The notes beneath the pieces are model-generated. The model worked only from the letters and a program-made list of their open reading frames with translations, was not told where the DNA came from and did no database searches. From assembly GCA_029935295.1 (NCBI GenBank), contig JAOZKP010000014.1, positions 1 through 9,068 on the forward strand: a stretch of 9,068 bases of DNA, given 5' to 3'. This stretch comes from a bacterium. GTDB taxonomy: Bacteria > Desulfobacterota > Anaeroferrophillalia > Anaeroferrophillales > Tharpellaceae. A program made the position numbers and the translations under genes. Shown here piece after piece: positions 6,355 to 9,068 of this stretch (position 1 is its first letter; every line of letters starts with the position of its first letter).

Positions 6355-6936
6355 TTAATCCAAATCACCTTTCAACCCAATCTCGTCAGCGACATCTCGC
6401 ATTCCCATTATCGTGTCCTCAATCAATTCACCGATTTCTACCCCCAGCATCTCAGCACCTTTCCTGATTACAGACCGATCAACGCCAGCAGCAAAGGCCG
6501 GTGATTTCCATTTCTTCTTTACCGATTTTACACTCATATCCATGACACTTTTTGATGGTCTGACCATAGCATTGGCCGCAATCAGACCGGTCAATTCATC
6601 GATGGCATAAAGTGTTTTTTCTAAATTACTTTGAGGCTCTACGTCTGAACACATACCCCATCCATGAGAAATGACCGCACGGATATATTCTTCCGGCCAA
6701 TTATGCTTTTCGAGGATTTCTTTTGTTTTGGTGCAGTGCTGGTCGGGATATTTTTCATAATCAAGATCATGAATTAAGCCGATTATCCCCCATTTCTCTT
6801 CATCCTCCCCATTCTTCTTGGCAAAGTAACGCATAACACCTTCAACGGCATAGGCATGTTTGCGAAGACTGTCATTTTGATTGAATTCATGGAGCAGCTT
6901 TAGAGCCTCATCACGGGTTGGGATAGGATTTGTCAT
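6355..6936 (-). CDS. HD-superfamily hydrolase (193 aa)
   Basis: This is a predicted metal-dependent phosphohydrolase of the HD superfamily. The metal ligands are in the expected order: H27 in LRKHAYAVE, H56-D57 in GLIHDLDYEKYP, H91 in VISHGWGM and D113 in YAIDELTGL. Pattern and length resemble the stand-alone HDIG-type proteins of about 190 aa found in many anaerobes, whose substrates are unknown. ATG 6936 is chosen because AGGCAGG lies 9 nt upstream on this strand; a TTG codon at 6963 would add nine residues but has no ribosome binding site. It is the only minus-strand gene here and sits between higBA and umuD, so it must have its own promoter in 6937-7100, which I could not pin down. Confidence 0.88.
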   Translation of the reverse strand: MTNPIPTRDEALKLLHEFNQNDSLRKHAYAVEGVMRYFAKKNGEDEEKWGIIGLIHDLDYEKYPDQHCTKTKEILEKHNWPEEYIRAVISHGWGMCSDVEPQSNLEKTLYAIDELTGLIAANAMVRPSKSVMDMSVKSVKKKWKSPAFAAGVDRSVIRKGAEMLGVEIGELIEDTIMGMRDVADEIGLKGDLD

Positions 6937-7192
6937 CGTTGGTTGCCTGCCTGGTGTTTGCAATCATTTAGCGGTTAGTGTTACCGAAGTTCGTACTCTC
7001 TTACCGAAAGACAACTCCAGCCTATCAACTAAGAATCCTTACATAACCATCACAGTCAAGAAGGAGAACTTAAGCTAATCTTTATTGCGTACTTTCTGTA
7101 ATTAATCAATAACTATTTCCAACTATTAACCAGAATTAAACACTATACGAATAACCCTGTAAACGCAGTTCCCGGCGGTTTCTCGCTATCCA
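6937..7192. other. Noncoding region upstream of the HD gene
   Basis: No gene is supported. It contains the 5' region of the minus-strand HD gene and then an AT-rich stretch (about 7077-7155). The AT-rich base composition contrasts with the coding DNA on both sides. An AAGGAG-like site near 7061-7066 is not followed by a start codon. Confidence 0.5.
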
Positions 7193-7210
7193 TGGAAAAA
7201 GGTAGTCGAG
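7182..7210 (+). other. Imperfect hairpin
   Basis: CTCGCTATCC (7182-7191) can pair with GGTAGTCGAG (7201-7210): four outer pairs, then CTA/TAG and CC/GG with one bulged T on each side, around a 9-nt loop. No T-tract follows. It overlaps the start of the transposase remnant, so it may be incidental. Confidence 0.25.
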
Positions 7211-7300
7211 GGCGAAAGAGACACTCGTAAGATTAAGGCTCAGCAAAAAATATCTGGCTGTTTCCAGTCAATTGCAGAAAGTGGGTTGACTTTTAGGTGA
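7193..7300 (+). pseudogene. Decayed transposase C-terminal fragment (IS66-like)
   Basis: One frame reads WKKVVEGERDTRKIKAQQKI and then SGCFQSIAESGLTFR before TGA at 7298-7300. The core KIKAQQKISGCF (7229-7264) closely resembles the conserved (M)VKVQQKISGCFRS segment near the C-terminus of IS66-family transposases, recalled from memory. The following residues diverge from the usual F-RIRSYLST continuation. Upstream, the same frame stops at TAA 7160-7162, and there is no start codon or ribosome binding site, so this is debris of an insertion element rather than a gene. It supports past transposon activity between umuC and umuD. Confidence 0.5.
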
Positions 7301-7416
7301 TAATCAAAGATATAAACGGCGATAAAGAAGAGGAAATTATAGATGTTGTAAGATCTGCCGGTGTTAATGATTTGGGAAAGAATGAAGACTCGGTCGCAGC
7401 CCTGTCAAAAAAGTAA
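7297..7416 (+). CDS. Possible 39-aa reading frame just upstream of umuD
   Basis: A frame from GTG 7297 to TAA 7414-7416 encodes an acidic peptide with KDINGDKEEEIIDVVRSAG near its start. Its stop lies 4 nt before the umuD ATG. A TAG immediately precedes the GTG in frame and there is no Shine-Dalgarno site, so it looks more like the C-terminal end of a gene cut off at the transposase-remnant junction than an intact gene. If translated, it could couple to umuD, whose own ribosome binding site is poor. I do not recognise the family. Confidence 0.25.
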   Translation: MIIKDINGDKEEEIIDVVRSAGVNDLGKNEDSVAALSKK

Positions 7417-7420
7417 ATTA

Positions 7421-7858
7421 ATGACAATAAACACAACTGTAGAAAGTATCTATCAGCCGGATCAGGCCACAGAGTGTAAGCGACCTCTCTTTTTGGTGTC
7501 GGTTTCAGCCGGATTTCCATCGCCGGCTGATGACTATATTGAGAATCAGCTTGACCTGAATAGGCACCTTATCAAGCATCCGGCGGCAACCTTCTTTGTC
7601 AAAGTCAAAGGTGATTCAATGATTGATGCCGGAATTCATTCTGGTGATATTTTGATCGTTGATCGTTCCCTGGAAGCAAATGATAAAAAAGTGGTTATTG
7701 CAGTTGTCGATGGCGAGTTGACGGTGAAAAGGATCAGAATAATTGATAAAAAGGTTTTTCTGTTGCCTGAGAATAGTGATTTCAGTTCAACCGAGATTAC
7801 TGAGTCCATGGATTTTAAAATCTGGGGAGTGGTTACCAATGTTATTCATGCGCTGTAG
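7421..7858 (+). CDS. umuD: UmuD-type S24 self-cleaving peptidase (Pol V accessory subunit)
   Basis: This 145-aa protein is the UmuD subunit that, after RecA-stimulated self-cleavage, partners UmuC. The cleavage site is A30-G31 in SAGFPSPADDYIE. The catalytic serine is S66 in VKGDSMIDAGI and the lysine is K103 in DGELTVKR. Each is six residues later than in E. coli UmuD (C24-G25, S60, K97), so spacing is preserved exactly. The site uses Ala-Gly, as in LexA, rather than Cys-Gly. There is no DNA-binding domain, which excludes LexA. ATG 7421 gives the standard length, but the upstream AAAAAAGTAAATTA has no clear ribosome binding site. No E. coli-type CTG-N10-CAG box is seen upstream. umuC lies 2.1 kb upstream rather than directly downstream. 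Confidence 0.93.
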   Translation: MTINTTVESIYQPDQATECKRPLFLVSVSAGFPSPADDYIENQLDLNRHLIKHPAATFFVKVKGDSMIDAGIHSGDILIVDRSLEANDKKVVIAVVDGELTVKRIRIIDKKVFLLPENSDFSSTEITESMDFKIWGVVTNVIHAL

Positions 7859-7860
7859 AG

Positions 7861-7888
7861 TTGTCTGAACATGAATTTGGGGTATAAA
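7861..7888 (+). promoter_or_regulatory. Candidate sigma-70 promoter for the CGGC gene
   Basis: TTGTCT (7861-7866) and TATAAA (7883-7888) are separated by 16 nt, directly after the umuD stop and 66 nt before the next gene. This is a match by eye only. Confidence 0.35.
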
Positions 7889-7954
7889 GGTGACATGGAA
7901 TTTTTCATTATTAACGAAATATTGTTTTCTGGAGTCTGAAATTAGGAGGAAGTG

Positions 7955-8401
7955 ATGCTGGACAAAGTTAAGGTTGGAATAATTATTTGTGACCGCTATC
8001 GCCGCTGTGCCGGAGGAAAGTGTTTTAGATCATTGCAAAACAGAGAAGGGGCCTTCTCTCGTTACCGGGATGTAGAGGTCGAGCTGGTCGGATATACTTC
8101 TTGTGATGGGTGTCCCGGTGGCAATGTCGAATATGCTGTTGACGAAATGAAAAAGAACGGGGTTGAGGTTGTGCATTTGGCTACGGGTCTGATTGTGGGT
8201 TATCCTCCTTGCCCTCATATTACCTTTTTTCATGATTTTATAAAAACAAGATATGGTCTCGAAGTTGTTTATGGGACCCATCCAATTCCGCAAAAATATC
8301 TTAATATGCATGATAAAATGCATGCTTGGGATGAACCAGAATGGAAATCGATTATCCAGCCGACTATGACGGAAGAGGCAGTTCGTCTGGAGTATGACTG
8401 A
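7955..8401 (+). CDS. CGGC-domain protein, predicted metal-binding
   Basis: This 148-aa protein of the CGGC family (PF08821) is thought to bind metal through cysteines; its biochemical role is not established. Cysteines lie at C12 (IIICDRYRRC), C18, C23, C50 and C53 (TSCDGCPGG, the motif the family is named for) and C86 (GYPPCPHI). The segment GVEVVHLATGLIVG between them is also typical. Soluble, with no signal peptide. ATG 7955 is chosen over GTG 7952 because a strong AGGAGGA (7944-7950) precedes it by 4 nt. The family is common in strict anaerobes. The next gene, a flavoprotein, follows after 70 nt in the same direction; a shared redox role is possible but unproven. Confidence 0.88.
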   Translation: MLDKVKVGIIICDRYRRCAGGKCFRSLQNREGAFSRYRDVEVELVGYTSCDGCPGGNVEYAVDEMKKNGVEVVHLATGLIVGYPPCPHITFFHDFIKTRYGLEVVYGTHPIPQKYLNMHDKMHAWDEPEWKSIIQPTMTEEAVRLEYD

Positions 8402-8471
8402 TTTTGTAGAAATAATGCCGTATTGGCAGTCTGGAAGTTTTCTCATTTGTAACAATTTGGGTGCTGCGTAA

Positions 8472-8933
8472 ATGAAAGAGATGCGTCGGCAAGACCGGGC
8501 GATTAGTGAAAAAGAAGCTCTGGATCTATTAACCAAAGCGGAATATGCTGTGCTCTCAACCGTTGATGAAAATGGTGATCCGTATGGTGTTCCGCTGAAT
8601 TTTTGTGTAATTAATGATTGCATATATTTTCATTGTGCTTCGGAAGGACAGAAAATTGACAATATTTTGCGAAATAGATCAGTCTCATTCTGTGTAGTGG
8701 GTAACACGGAAGTTTTGCCGGGGAAATTCTCTACAAAATTTGCAAGTGTGATAGTTTCGGGCGCAGCCGAAGAAGTATTTACTCTGGATAAGCAGCTTGC
8801 TTTGGAAGGCCTGCTGAAAAAATATTCTGCAGAATTTCTTGATAAAGGTAAGAAATATATTGTCGCAGCAGAAGGGAACACCAGGGTTTTTAAAATCACC
8901 ATTAAAGAATTGACAGGTAAAGCCCGCAAATAA
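8472..8933 (+). CDS. Pyridoxamine-phosphate-oxidase-fold flavoprotein, NimA-like
   Basis: This 153-aa protein has the split beta-barrel FMN-binding fold of the NimA/pyridoxamine 5'-phosphate oxidase-like family. Family marks are the N-terminal MRRQDRAIS, YAVLSTVDENGDPYGVPLNFCV (25-46), IYFHCASEGQK with H54 and K61, VSFCVVG, and a long FSTKFASVIVSGAAEEV. Some members confer 5-nitroimidazole resistance by reduction of the drug, but most are uncharacterised, so resistance should not be assumed. ATG 8472 has only a weak ribosome binding site; ATG 8481 is an alternative. The length is normal for the family. It follows the CGGC gene on the same strand. Confidence 0.87.
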   Translation: MKEMRRQDRAISEKEALDLLTKAEYAVLSTVDENGDPYGVPLNFCVINDCIYFHCASEGQKIDNILRNRSVSFCVVGNTEVLPGKFSTKFASVIVSGAAEEVFTLDKQLALEGLLKKYSAEFLDKGKKYIVAAEGNTRVFKITIKELTGKARK

Positions 8934-9068
8934 ACCACCCTATTACTTTTTACGAGTTCATCAACGGTAAACAAGCCTCGGTTTTTTTTAGTCTATGCAT
9001 TTGCCCTAGATAATAACTGAGATTCTTAAAAATAATGAAAAGCTCTTAACCGTATGATTGCATTTCGT
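8934..9068. other. Noncoding downstream region
   Basis: No gene is seen in the last 135 bases. A run of eight T's at about 8983-8990 follows GCCTCGG, but the only stem I can draw before it is four base pairs (CGAG with CTCG, about 20-nt loop), so a terminator is not well supported. Confidence 0.4.

Noticed and set aside
6190..6504. 104-codon open frame on the plus strand
   Set aside because: It runs from repeat-like DNA into the antisense of the HD gene, with no ribosome binding site and no recognisable domain.
7154..7280. LexA-type operator upstream of umuD
   Set aside because: CTG and CAG words occur, but their spacings (6, 8 and 14 nt) do not fit CTG-N10-CAG, and no GAAC-N4-GTTC was found.
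8030..8623. 197-codon open frame on the minus strand
   Set aside because: It lies antisense to the CGGC and NimA-like genes, which have clear family motifs, and its translation shows no recognisable domain.
8956..8992. Intrinsic terminator after the NimA-like gene
   Set aside because: There is a T-run, but the only stem is about four base pairs with a large loop.

Overview
The window looks like a chromosomal segment of an anaerobic or facultatively anaerobic Gram-negative bacterium, most plausibly a member of the Desulfobacterota (former Deltaproteobacteria). This is inferred from moderate GC, good Shine-Dalgarno sites, a CGGC-domain protein next to a NimA-type flavoprotein, and short AACTGGGGTC-type repeat words that I associate from memory with REP-like elements in that group. 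No rRNA, tRNA or CRISPR array is visible.

Layout. (1) Positions 1-206 are noncoding and hold a repeat-like palindrome. (2) Positions 207-4009 are a compact co-directional cluster of three genes: a 508-aa protein joining an RsbW-like ATPase domain to a GNAT-like domain and a C-terminal domain I do not recognise; a ThiF/MoeB-type E1-like adenylyltransferase containing no cysteine; and a 475-aa biotin-enzyme-type carboxyltransferase (acyl-CoA carboxylase beta family). Their association is the most novel-looking feature here. (3) Positions 4017-5321 encode a complete UmuC-type Y-family polymerase starting 7 nt after the carboxyltransferase stop. (4) Positions 5474-6103 are a HigBA (GraTA) toxin-antitoxin module with a recognisable promoter/operator and a nearly leaderless toxin start. 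(5) Positions 6104-6354 hold repeat-like noncoding DNA, followed on the minus strand by an HD-domain hydrolase (6355-6936). (6) Positions 6937-7420 are mostly noncoding, with a decayed transposase C-terminus and a 39-codon reading frame. (7) Positions 7421-7858 encode a complete UmuD-type self-cleaving peptidase. (8) A CGGC-domain protein and a pyridoxamine-phosphate-oxidase-fold flavoprotein close the window.

How the genes may work together. UmuC and UmuD would jointly form DNA polymerase V, but here they are about 2.1 kb apart, in reverse of the usual umuD-umuC order, and separated by a toxin-antitoxin module, an HD gene and transposon debris. This suggests rearrangement by mobile elements. 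The first three genes could be one pathway in which an E1-like enzyme activates a carboxylate, a carboxyltransferase moves CO2 on a thioester-type substrate, and the ATPase/GNAT protein regulates or modifies them. That is inference; no ubiquitin-like protein, biotin carboxylase or biotin carrier is encoded in the window.
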